Shown here: positions 14,355 to 22,280 of the stretch, one piece after another
Layout: each line of letters opens with the position of its first letter
How positions within the stretch are numbered: position 1 is the stretch's first letter
NCBI RefSeq assembly: GCF_024437735.1
Contig: NZ_JANFQO010000005.1
Coordinates: 62,001-126,000 of the forward strand
From: Tahibacter harae
GTDB taxonomy: Bacteria > Pseudomonadota > Gammaproteobacteria > Xanthomonadales > Rhodanobacteraceae
DNA: 64,000 nt
Reading direction: 5' to 3'
Program-made: the position numbers and the translations under genes
The notes under the pieces: generated by a model
The model's database searches: none
What the model saw: only the letters and a program-made list of their open reading frames with translations
Told to the model about the DNA's origin: nothing

Positions 14355-14358
<4 letters not shown>
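13135..14358 (+). CDS. Zinc-binding SAM-dependent sugar C-methyltransferase
   Basis: The 407-residue protein has the three-part structure of NovU/TylC3-type sugar C-methyltransferases. An N-terminal zinc-binding domain carries C3xxC6 and a later CTQC pair. A class I SAM domain contains VLEIASNDGYLL. The C-terminal C-methyltransferase domain starts near GLRVAAYGAAAKGNT. Family members add a branching methyl group to C3 of nucleotide-linked 4-keto-6-deoxy sugars. Following RfbF, RfbG and an epimerase, the predicted product is a CDP-3-C-methyl-4-keto-6-deoxyhexose. The stop overlaps the aminotransferase start by ATGA at 14355. Confidence 0.92.
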
Positions 14359-15466
<1,108 letters not shown>

Positions 15467-15470
<4 letters not shown>

Positions 15471-16105
15471 AGATCGTCTTCTGGGGCGGTACCGGCCAGG
15501 CGAAGGTGCTGCGCGAGGCGCTGGCCGGCCGGGCCGAGCTGCTGGCGGTGTTCGACCGGCGCGCGCTGGCCTCGCCTTTCGCCGACGTGCCGCTGTACGT
15601 GGGCGAGGCCGGACTGGAGCAGTGGCTGCGGGAACGCGGCGGCAGCCGCGGCCTGCACGCCGCCGTGGCCATAGGCGGCGCGCGCGGCCGCGACCGGCTG
15701 GCGCGCATGGACCAACTGGGCGCACGCGGCTTTGCCCTGCCGGAAATCGTCCACCCGCGCGCTTTCGTCGCCGCCGATGTGCGCCGCGGCGAAGGCTGCC
15801 AGATCCTTGCCCTGGCCGCGGTCTGCACCTGCGCCGTGCTGGGGCGCGGCGTGATCGTCAACACGCGCGCCTCGGTCGATCACGACTGTGTGATTGGCGA
15901 CGGCGCGCACATAGGCCCCGGTGCCGTGCTCGCCGGCGAGGTGCAGGTCGAGGCCGGCGCGTTCATCGGCTCAGGCGCGGTGGTGCTGCCCGGCCGCCGC
16001 ATAGGCGCCGATGCCGTGGTCGGCGCCGGCGCCGTGGTCACCCGCGATGTCGCGGCCGCCGGCGTGGTCGCCGGCAATCCCGCCCGTCCGCATTCCAAGG
16101 CATGA
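15467..16105 (+). CDS. NeuD/PglD-family sugar O/N-acyltransferase
   Basis: The 212-residue protein starts with a small Rossmann-like region (MKIVFWGGTGQAKVL) and continues from about residue 95 as a left-handed beta-helix of hexapeptide repeats, ending in the typical VVAGNPAR segment. PglD-type enzymes acetylate 4-amino groups of UDP- or GDP-linked sugars. Placement directly after the aminotransferase suggests it acylates the newly formed amino group. The acyl donor is inferred to be acetyl-CoA. Confidence 0.9.
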
Positions 16106-16112
16106 TGGCTCC

Positions 16113-16850
16113 ATGACTACCGACAAAGATCCCGCCGCCGCCTTCGAGCAGGAAGTGGCGCAGAACATCCGCAGCCTGCGCGAAGACCGCGAACTCAAGG
16201 CGCGTTCCGGCGAATGGCTGCGCAGCACGCTGCCGCACCGCTATTCCTACAATTTCCGCTGGATGGGCCGGCCCATCATCCAGTACCCGCAGGACATGAT
16301 CGCGATGCAGGAGATCCTGTGGCAGGTGCGGCCGGACCTGATCGTGGAGACCGGCATCGCCCACGGCGGCTCGCTGATCTACTACGCCTCGCTGTGCGAA
16401 CTGATCGGCCACGGCGAAGTGCTGGGCATAGACATCGACATACGCGCGCACAACCGCGCCGCGATCGAAGCCCATCCGATGTTCCGCCGCATCGCGCTGC
16501 TGCAGGGCTCCAGTACCGACCCGCGCATCGTGGAACAGGTGCGCGAACGCGCGCGCGGCAAGACCGTGCTGGTGGTGCTGGATTCCAACCATACCCACGA
16601 ACACGTATTGGCCGAGCTGGAGGCCTATGCGCCGCTGGTGACTCCGGGCAGTTATTGCGTGGTGTTCGACACCGTCATCGAGGATCTGCCGGCCGGGCTC
16701 TATCCGGAGCGGCCCTGGGACGTGGGCAACAACCCCAAGACGGCCGTGGCCGAATTCCTCGCCGCACATCCGGAGTTCGAAGTGGACGCGGACACGGAGG
16801 CCAAGATTTCCATTACCGTCGCCCCCGGCGGCTACCTGCGCCGGCGCTAG
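16113..16850 (+). CDS. CmcI-like (cephalosporin hydroxylase family) methyltransferase
   Basis: The 245-residue protein matches the CmcI/rhamnosyl-O-methyltransferase family, with LIVETGIAHGGSLIYYA as the SAM-binding motif I, VLGIDIDIR, and VLDSNHTHEHVL as a metal-site region. Despite the family name, members are mainly SAM-dependent O-methyltransferases found in glycan loci. Its probable role is decoration of the sugar or finished glycan. The ATG at 16113 is 7 bp after the previous stop. It is the last gene of the plus-strand run and converges on the flippase-like gene with a 57-bp gap. Confidence 0.85.
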   Translation: MTTDKDPAAAFEQEVAQNIRSLREDRELKARSGEWLRSTLPHRYSYNFRWMGRPIIQYPQDMIAMQEILWQVRPDLIVETGIAHGGSLIYYASLCELIGHGEVLGIDIDIRAHNRAAIEAHPMFRRIALLQGSSTDPRIVEQVRERARGKTVLVVLDSNHTHEHVLAELEAYAPLVTPGSYCVVFDTVIEDLPAGLYPERPWDVGNNPKTAVAEFLAAHPEFEVDADTEAKISITVAPGGYLRRR

Positions 16851-16907
16851 CGGCCTGCCGCGGAGGCGGCGGGCGAAAAATCGCGTGCAATCCGCCGCAA
16901 GCCGCGC

Positions 16908-17783
16908 CTACCGGCGACGGAGGCGGAGCAGTGCGTACAGCGCGTAGCTGAGCAGGTCGGCGGCCAGGCCCAGGGCGCGGAAGCCGGCGGCGAGCACCAG
17001 CAGTCCGGCGAACGGCGTGGCATCGTCCAGCAGCAGGGCGATCGCGGTCTCGAATACGCCCAGGCCCTGCGGTGCGAAAAGCGCGGCAAAACCCAGCGCC
17101 CAGGCGAGCAGATAGGCGCCGGCCAGTTGCAGCGGCGGGTGCGCGGGTGTGTCGAAGGCCTGCCAGTAGATTGCGAACGCCGCTGCGGCCAGGCACCAGA
17201 ACAGGCTGCTGACCGCGAGCAGGCGCGCATACACGCCCAGGCCCAGGCGCTGGCTGCGCAGCGCGGGCAGCCGGCGCAGGGCCAGCGGCGGCAACAGCAC
17301 GAGGGCCAGCCCCAGCGCGAGGCCGATCTGCACCGGCAGCGCGGTGCCCGCGGCCAGCAGCGCAGCCGAGCCCAGGGTCAGCGCCAGTGCAAACGGGACG
17401 GCGTTCTCCAGAAATACCAACAGCGGCAATTGCGCCTTGTCCACGCCCAGCGCGTGGAAGTCCGCCGCCTTGGTCACGGTATGCCAGATGCCGCCGGGCA
17501 GGTAGCGCGCCGGCAGCCGCGCGACGTGAATGCGCAGCGCGTCGGCGTAGGCGAGCGGCGCGCCGCCGCGGCGCAGGATCAGGTGCGCGTACAGCGGCGT
17601 CAGCAGATGCAGGCTGGCCCACAGCGGCAGCGCCAGCAGCAGCGGCGCCAGCTGCGCCTGCCGCAGCGCTGCGGCCACCGCGTCGCGCGCGCTCCAGGCG
17701 GCGGCGGCGAGGAACAGCAGGGCCAGCGGCGTCGCCGCTGCGCGCAGCCAGTGCAGCAGTCGCCGGGCGGCGGGCGCCGGCAT
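16908..17783 (-). CDS. Lysylphosphatidylglycerol-synthase-type transmembrane protein
   Basis: The 291-residue hydrophobic protein, with about eight predicted membrane segments, carries the LPARYLPGGIWH...ENA pattern of the LPG_synthase_TM family (MprF flippase-domain-like, also called UPF0104). Such proteins in glycan loci are thought to move lipid-linked substrates, but the molecular function is unproven. The ATG at 17783-17781 overlaps the stop of the upstream glycosyltransferase as TGATG. It lies at the end of a minus-strand run facing the sugar operon. Confidence 0.8.
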   Translation of the reverse strand: MPAPAARRLLHWLRAAATPLALLFLAAAAWSARDAVAAALRQAQLAPLLLALPLWASLHLLTPLYAHLILRRGGAPLAYADALRIHVARLPARYLPGGIWHTVTKAADFHALGVDKAQLPLLVFLENAVPFALALTLGSAALLAAGTALPVQIGLALGLALVLLPPLALRRLPALRSQRLGLGVYARLLAVSSLFWCLAAAAFAIYWQAFDTPAHPPLQLAGAYLLAWALGFAALFAPQGLGVFETAIALLLDDATPFAGLLVLAAGFRALGLAADLLSYALYALLRLRRR

Positions 17784-18661
17784 CAGGCTTCCGGCTTGCG
17801 CTGGCGGCCGACGCGGTAGCGGGCGAGGAAGGCGCCGGGCAGGGCGAACAGGGCGACGGCCTTGTCCAGCGCGGAAAGCTCGGCGCCGAGAATCGTCCGG
17901 GTCAGCGCCAGCGGCAGCGCCAGCAGCGGAAAGCGCCGCGCCAGCGGCGTGCCTGCGATGCGCGTTTCGGCCGAGGCGTAGCGGCGCAGCTTGTCGGCAT
18001 GATCCTGTTCGACGCGGAATTCGCGCCGGTACCAGGTGGCGCCTTCCGCATGCAGGAACTCGCTGCGCAGGGCCATGCGCGCGAGCAGCACCAGATCGCC
18101 GCCGACCATGTTGGGCAGGCTGCCGCAGGCGTGGATGGCCTGGCGCCGCATCAGGCCCATGACCGGATGCATGTTGCCCCAGAAGATGGTGAAGAAGCGC
18201 GCCAGCGGCGCCAGGCCGCGCGTATCGGCATAGCCGGATTCGCGCGCCAGCGGCTGGCCCTCGCCGTCTATCCAGCGCGAACCGGCGTAGGCCAGATCCG
18301 CCTGCGGATGCGCCTGCAGCCGCGCGGCGCAGGCCGAGACCAGGTTGGGTGTCCACAGGTCATGGCCGCCGGCCCACATGAAATAGTCGCCCTGCGCCAA
18401 CTGCAGCACGTGCAGGAAATTCTCGGTCGCGCCGCGGTTGCTCCCGGCGCGCTCCAGGCGGATGCGCGCATCTTCGCGCGCGTGGCGTTCGCAGATCGCC
18501 AGCGTGCCGTCGCTGGAGGCGTTGTCGGAGACGATGATCTCCAGCCGCGGATAGTCCTGCGCGCGCAGGGAGGCCAGTGTCGCGTCGATGTAGCGCGCCT
18601 CGTTGTAGACGGGCAGGCCTATGCTGACCAGCGGCAGGGTTTCGGCGTGGGACAAGCGCAA
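17783..18661 (-). CDS. GT2 family glycosyltransferase
   Basis: The 292-residue protein begins with the GT-A pattern PLVSIGLPVYNEARYI and contains IIVSDNASSDGT (nucleotide binding). The usual DxD is replaced by a GGHD segment near residue 100. The tail has weak hydrophobic stretches but no clear membrane anchor. It is probably a cytoplasmic-face sugar transferase for the surface glycan or pilin glycan. It is coupled to the downstream membrane protein by TGATG and is 28 bp from the GT-C-like gene. Confidence 0.88.
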   Translation of the reverse strand: MRLSHAETLPLVSIGLPVYNEARYIDATLASLRAQDYPRLEIIVSDNASSDGTLAICERHAREDARIRLERAGSNRGATENFLHVLQLAQGDYFMWAGGHDLWTPNLVSACAARLQAHPQADLAYAGSRWIDGEGQPLARESGYADTRGLAPLARFFTIFWGNMHPVMGLMRRQAIHACGSLPNMVGGDLVLLARMALRSEFLHAEGATWYRREFRVEQDHADKLRRYASAETRIAGTPLARRFPLLALPLALTRTILGAELSALDKAVALFALPGAFLARYRVGRQRKPEA

Positions 18662-18689
18662 GGTTTCCGTTGGACGGCCAGTTTCAAGC

Positions 18690-20639
18690 TTACGTGCTGG
18701 GCGCTGCCGGCGCGACGGGCAGATGCTGTTCCAGCAGTGCGCGCAGCTCCGCCAGCTCGCGGTCCAGGCTGCCGCGTACGTTGAGGCGCGCGAGTTCGGC
18801 GATGCCGGCTTCGGCCTGCGCGCGCCGGCCGTAGGAAATCTGTATGCGTATCAGGGTGACGCGATAGCTCGGTTCGCCCGGCGCGGCGGCAACCGCCGCG
18901 GCGGCGCTGCGTTCGGCCAGATCCCATTCCTGGCTGACGTTCCAGGCAAAGTCGGCATGGATCATCAGCAGATCGCCCGAATGCGTGGGATGGGCCAGGG
19001 CTGCGTCGAACACGGCCTTGAGCCGGTCGAACGGCAGCACGCAGGCGCCGCCGCGCACGCAGCGTTCCAGCGCGCCGAGCGCGGCGATGTCCTGTACGTC
19101 GGGCGGGTAGGCGCGCAGCTTGGCTTCCATGCTTTGCCACCAGGCGTCGGCGACGGGTTCGTGATTGACCGCGCTGGTCACGATCAGACTCTGCTCGGGC
19201 AGTACCGAGGCGCGCGGCAGCGCGGCAGCCTGTTGCAGCACCGCGTAGGCCTCGCGGGTCAGCGGATGGCCGGGCGCGTAGTTGGCGCGGAGCAGCAGCT
19301 GGCGGCCCAGTTCAAACCGGGCCCGGGCCGAGTCCTGCGCGCGGGCGTCGATCTCACGCGCCTGGCGCAGCGGATCTCCCCAGGCGTGGGCCGTCAGCGC
19401 GGTCAGTGCAGTCCACCAGGCCGCAAGCAGTCCCAGCGCGATCCAGCGCGCGCCGTGGGCGGGCAGCCGCTGCGGCGCGGCGGCCAGCGGCGGTATCACG
19501 GCCAGCAGCAGGCCGAAGCTGGGGAAGTAGTTGCGGTGCTCGTAGATCAGCTCCAGCGGCAGCACCGTGCCGGTAAGGAGGTGGCCGGCGAAGTACAGCG
19601 CGATGCCCAGCGCTGCCAGCGCGGCGCGGCGCCGCAGCCACACCGCGAGCGCCAGCAGGGCCGCGATGGCGCAGAGGCTGGCGAACGTCGTCCAGGGGCT
19701 GAAAAGACCGGCGGAAATCTGGAAATTGTCGTGATAGAACGACAGCGCCCGCGGCGTCGGCAGCAGGGTCCAGCCGATGTAGTCGAGCAGGATGCGCGCT
19801 TCGCTGAGCAGCCGCGTGGCGAGGGTGAAATCGCGGGCGGCCCAGGTCGCGGGACGCAGCACCCAGGGCAGCAGCCACAGGCTGGCCGCGATCAGTGCCG
19901 GAATCAGCAGCAGGGCGAATAGTGCGACCAGGCGCCGGTCGCGTGCCGCCGCGCCGGCGCGGCGGAAGCGGAACACGCACAGTTCCAGCAGGAAGGCGAA
20001 CAGCGGCAGCGGCGCGGCAGATTCCTTGGCCAGCACGCCCAGCAGCGGAAACACAGTCAGCGCGATCAGGCAGTACAGCAGGCCGCGGCGGTCGCTTCCC
20101 TGCAGCTGCGATTGGCGGCCCAGCGTGTACAGCAGCAGCCCGCCCAGCACGAACAGGTTGGCCAGGCTCTCCATGCGCTGGACCACGTACAGCACCGCGG
20201 TCAGGTTGATCGGCAGCAGCAGCCAGGCGCCGGCGATCAGCGCCGCGGTGCGGCGCGTGGATTCCTCATCGGCTGCGCTGTCCGTTGCGGCCAGCAGGCG
20301 CCGCGCCAGCAGCCAGACCAGCCAGCCGTTGAGCAGATGGACGAGCAGGTTGACCGCCTTCCAGCCGAACGGCGCCAGCCCGCCGGCGAGATAATTGGCA
20401 ACGAAACTCAGCGAGGCGAGCGGGCGCTTGAGCTGGCTCGCCGGCGACGACAGCGCGGCGCGGGCGATGGATTCGGCGTCAAGCCGCGCGGGCTGCACAT
20501 CGGTGTTGTCGACGATGTTGGCGTAGTCGTCGAAGAACCAGCCGCCCTGCAGGCCCGGAAGATATACGGCGATGCAGAGCAGCAACGCTCCGAGAAGCCA
20601 CAAGGTCGAGGGCCGCGGCCACTGGATGTCGGAACGCAT
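18690..20639 (-). CDS. GT-C-like polytopic membrane protein, candidate pilin glycosyltransferase
   Basis: The 649-residue protein has about 11 membrane segments over residues 12-430 and a soluble helical C-terminal third. The first periplasmic loop carries WFFDDYANI with Asp37-Asp38, followed by RPLASLSF and a VNLLVHLLNGWLVW segment. This resembles the acidic-loop arrangement of TMTC-type GT-C mannosyltransferases, which use lipid-phosphate sugars. It lies directly downstream of two pilin genes on the same strand (99 bp). Its role in pilin glycosylation is inferred from fold and position; a Wzy or O-antigen-ligase type enzyme is the main alternative. Confidence 0.7.
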   Translation of the reverse strand: MRSDIQWPRPSTLWLLGALLLCIAVYLPGLQGGWFFDDYANIVDNTDVQPARLDAESIARAALSSPASQLKRPLASLSFVANYLAGGLAPFGWKAVNLLVHLLNGWLVWLLARRLLAATDSAADEESTRRTAALIAGAWLLLPINLTAVLYVVQRMESLANLFVLGGLLLYTLGRQSQLQGSDRRGLLYCLIALTVFPLLGVLAKESAAPLPLFAFLLELCVFRFRRAGAAARDRRLVALFALLLIPALIAASLWLLPWVLRPATWAARDFTLATRLLSEARILLDYIGWTLLPTPRALSFYHDNFQISAGLFSPWTTFASLCAIAALLALAVWLRRRAALAALGIALYFAGHLLTGTVLPLELIYEHRNYFPSFGLLLAVIPPLAAAPQRLPAHGARWIALGLLAAWWTALTALTAHAWGDPLRQAREIDARAQDSARARFELGRQLLLRANYAPGHPLTREAYAVLQQAAALPRASVLPEQSLIVTSAVNHEPVADAWWQSMEAKLRAYPPDVQDIAALGALERCVRGGACVLPFDRLKAVFDAALAHPTHSGDLLMIHADFAWNVSQEWDLAERSAAAAVAAAPGEPSYRVTLIRIQISYGRRAQAEAGIAELARLNVRGSLDRELAELRALLEQHLPVAPAAPST

Positions 20640-20657
20640 GCGGACAGCCTAGGGGCA

Positions 20658-20683
20658 GGGCGCGCAAACCGCAATGCGCGCCC
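20658..20683. repeat. GC-rich hairpin between GT-C-like gene and second pilin gene
   Basis: Eight-base arms GGGCGCGC (20658-20665) and GCGCGCCC (20676-20683) surround a 10-base loop. A second, overlapping imperfect hairpin extends to about 20696. No T-tract follows on either strand, so it is not a classical terminator. It may reduce read-through from the pilin gene into the GT-C-like gene. Confidence 0.3.
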
Positions 20684-20738
20684 CTGCGCAGGGCGCCGGG
20701 TCAGTGCGGATCCGATGCGTGAAAAAGGACCTGTCGCC

Positions 20739-21260
20739 TCAGCGGCATTCCGTCGGCACGAAGCGTGACGGCATATCGCCGCCGCCCACGGTGAGCATGT
20801 TGCGGCCGGTCGCGGTAACGCTGGTTTCCGAGGTGCAGGCCCAGTCCACCGAGCCGTACTGATTCGACGACAGCAGGGCATAGCCGCCGGAAGTGAGCAC
20901 CTGCGGCGTGTAGACGATGGTCTTGAGATTCAGCGGGGGCGGAATGCCGTTGGTCGCATCAGCCGCATAGGCGATGCGCACCGCACCGGTGGCCGGGTCG
21001 ATGGAGACGTTGTCGACGTACTTGGACTTGGTCAGTCCGGAGTTGAAGGACGCTGCGGCAGAGCTCATGCTCAGCACGCCGCCGCTCAGATAGCCTACTG
21101 TCACGGTTTCGCGTGCCGTGGCGGCGGCAATGGTGCCTTCGGCCAGCTTGGCGCGAATCGCGTAAAGCTGGTATTGCGGCAATGCAATGGCGGCGAGTAT
21201 CGCAACAATAGCGACCACCACCATCAATTCGATGAGGGTGAAGCCTTGCGTGGTCTTCAT
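20739..21260 (-). CDS. pilA: Type IV major pilin paralogue (PilA-like, copy 2)
   Basis: The 173-residue prepilin has a six-residue leader ending in Gly, then FTLIELM with Glu5, followed by the hydrophobic alpha1-N helix. Two cysteines near the C-terminus (DWAC... and the final ECR) would form the disulfide loop. It shares the NGIPPPLN segment and the DWAC...ECR ending with the other pilin but differs clearly in the middle region. The RBS GGAG lies 8 bp upstream of the ATG. An intrinsic terminator separates it from the upstream pilin, so its expression is probably lower or independently controlled. Confidence 0.95.
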   Translation of the reverse strand: MKTTQGFTLIELMVVVAIVAILAAIALPQYQLYAIRAKLAEGTIAAATARETVTVGYLSGGVLSMSSAAASFNSGLTKSKYVDNVSIDPATGAVRIAYAADATNGIPPPLNLKTIVYTPQVLTSGGYALLSSNQYGSVDWACTSETSVTATGRNMLTVGGGDMPSRFVPTECR

Positions 21261-21314
21261 AGCTGCTCCGAGAGTTCGGAGAGTTGGCTTGCACGTGCCA
21301 TCGCTGGCTTCGTC

Positions 21315-21345
21315 AAAAACGGGTCCTGCGTTGCGCAGGACCCGT
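21315..21345 (-). terminator. Intrinsic terminator after pilA copy 1
   Basis: Read on the minus strand, a perfect 12-bp stem (ACGGGTCCTGCG and its complement) with a 3-base loop is followed by TTTTT. It starts 26 bp after the stop of the first pilin gene and ends 55 bp before the start of the second. This is the classical terminator of a highly expressed pilin transcript. Confidence 0.9.
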
Positions 21346-21370
21346 AGAATCTACCTAGACAGCGAGGCGA

Positions 21371-21892
21371 TTAACGGCACTCGGCCGGAGCGTACTTCGG
21401 CGGCAGGTCGCCGGCGGTGATCGCACCGAACAGACGGCCCGAAGCGGTCACGGTGGTGGCCGAACCGCAAGCCCAGTCGATCGGACCGACCGAGGTGGCA
21501 GCCAGACCGACCTTGTTGATGTTCGGGGTCAGGATGATGGTCTTGTCGTTCAGCGGGGGCGGGATACCGTTGTCGGCGTTGCCGCGGACCTTGTAAGTCA
21601 CCGCGCCGGTGACCTTGTTCACGTTGATTTCGTTGACGTACTTGGACTTGGTGGAAGCATTGCCCGGAGCGTATTCAGCAGCAGCGCTCTCGACGCCCAG
21701 CATGCCGCCGGACTGGAAGCCTTCCGACACGGAGGTCTTGGCGGCGGTGGCGCCGACCATGCCTTCCGAGATCTTCGAGCGGATCGCGTAGTCCTGATAG
21801 GCCGGCAGCGCGATGGCGGCCAGGATGGCGATGATCGCGACGACGATCATCAGCTCGATCAGGGTGAAGCCCTTCATCTTATTGATTTTCAT
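21371..21892 (-). CDS. pilA: Type IV major pilin PilA (copy 1)
   Basis: The 173-residue prepilin has an eight-residue leader MKINKMKG, then [31 protein letters not shown] across the cleavage site and alpha1-N helix (only landmark residues matter: Phe1, Glu5). The mature chain ends in a disulfide region, DWAC to ECR. The ATG at 21892 has GAGGA upstream. A sigma-54 promoter at 22000-22015, two TGTC elements further upstream and a strong terminator downstream all fit the major pilin gene controlled by PilS/PilR, which lie 4-7 kb away on the same strand. Confidence 0.97.
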   Translation of the reverse strand: MKINKMKGFTLIELMIVVAIIAILAAIALPAYQDYAIRSKISEGMVGATAAKTSVSEGFQSGGMLGVESAAAEYAPGNASTKSKYVNEINVNKVTGAVTYKVRGNADNGIPPPLNDKTIILTPNINKVGLAATSVGPIDWACGSATTVTASGRLFGAITAGDLPPKYAPAECR

Positions 21893-21999
21893 GTGAATCC
21901 TCATTTGGTCAGCTAACCAGTGTTGCCCCTGAAGCTTCGGTGGGTCCCCGATGGGACTGTCCGTTCCCCAGACGGGGGCCGAAACCTCAGAGCGTTCAG

Positions 22000-22015
22000 A
22001 GCATATTCCATGCCA
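22000..22015 (-). promoter_or_regulatory. Sigma-54 (RpoN) promoter of pilA
   Basis: The minus strand reads TGGCATGGAATATGCT, matching the sigma-54 consensus TGGCACG-N4-TTGCW at nearly every position, with the required GG-N10-GC core spacing. Transcription should begin near 21989, giving a leader of about 97 bases before the pilA start at 21892. The PilR activator, a sigma-54-dependent enhancer-binding protein, is encoded at 26228-27658. Confidence 0.8.
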
Positions 22016-22059
22016 TGGCCATTTGCGGCCGCCGAGTCCCGGCAGGCCGTTCAGGTTGC

Positions 22060-22114
22060 GACATAGATCTCGTTTCGGGAGGCAGAGCTGGCGAGGCGCG
22101 TCAGAATCTGACAT
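22060..22114 (-). promoter_or_regulatory. Candidate PilR-binding TGTC elements upstream of pilA
   Basis: On the minus strand ATGTC occurs at 22060-22064 and again at 22110-22114. These sit about 73 and 123 bp upstream of the predicted start. Pseudomonas PilR binds clustered TGTC-type elements in this range upstream of pilA. Two short motifs are weak evidence on their own; the position and the adjacent sigma-54 promoter raise the likelihood. Confidence 0.4.
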
Positions 22115-22227
22115 TCCTGCGCCGTTCCTGGCCGAAAACTTGTCCGCTACCTGTTCGATCCGGCCATCGCAAGTTCAATGCCAGGCCAGCGGAGCGCCAG
22201 CTGAAACAAATCGGCACAGGGACAAAG

Positions 22228-22251
22228 AAAAAGCCCCGCTCGGGGCGGGGC
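22228..22251 (-). terminator. Intrinsic terminator after the spermidine-synthase-like gene
   Basis: On the minus strand a 7-bp GCCCCGC stem with a 5-base loop is followed by TTTTTCTTTG. It begins 30 bp after the stop at 22281 and would isolate the pilA promoter from upstream transcription. Confidence 0.8.
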
Positions 22252-22280
22252 CTGAATGCAGATGGCAGAGTGCCCGGCTT

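Noticed and set aside
16113-16850. Cephalosporin hydroxylase, hence a beta-lactam pathway
   Set aside because: The family name is historical; the glycan context and SAM motif indicate a methyltransferase, and no beta-lactam genes are present.
16908-17783. Lysylphosphatidylglycerol synthase (MprF)
   Set aside because: Only the membrane part is present; the cytosolic lysyl-transferase domain is missing, so lipid lysinylation is not supported.
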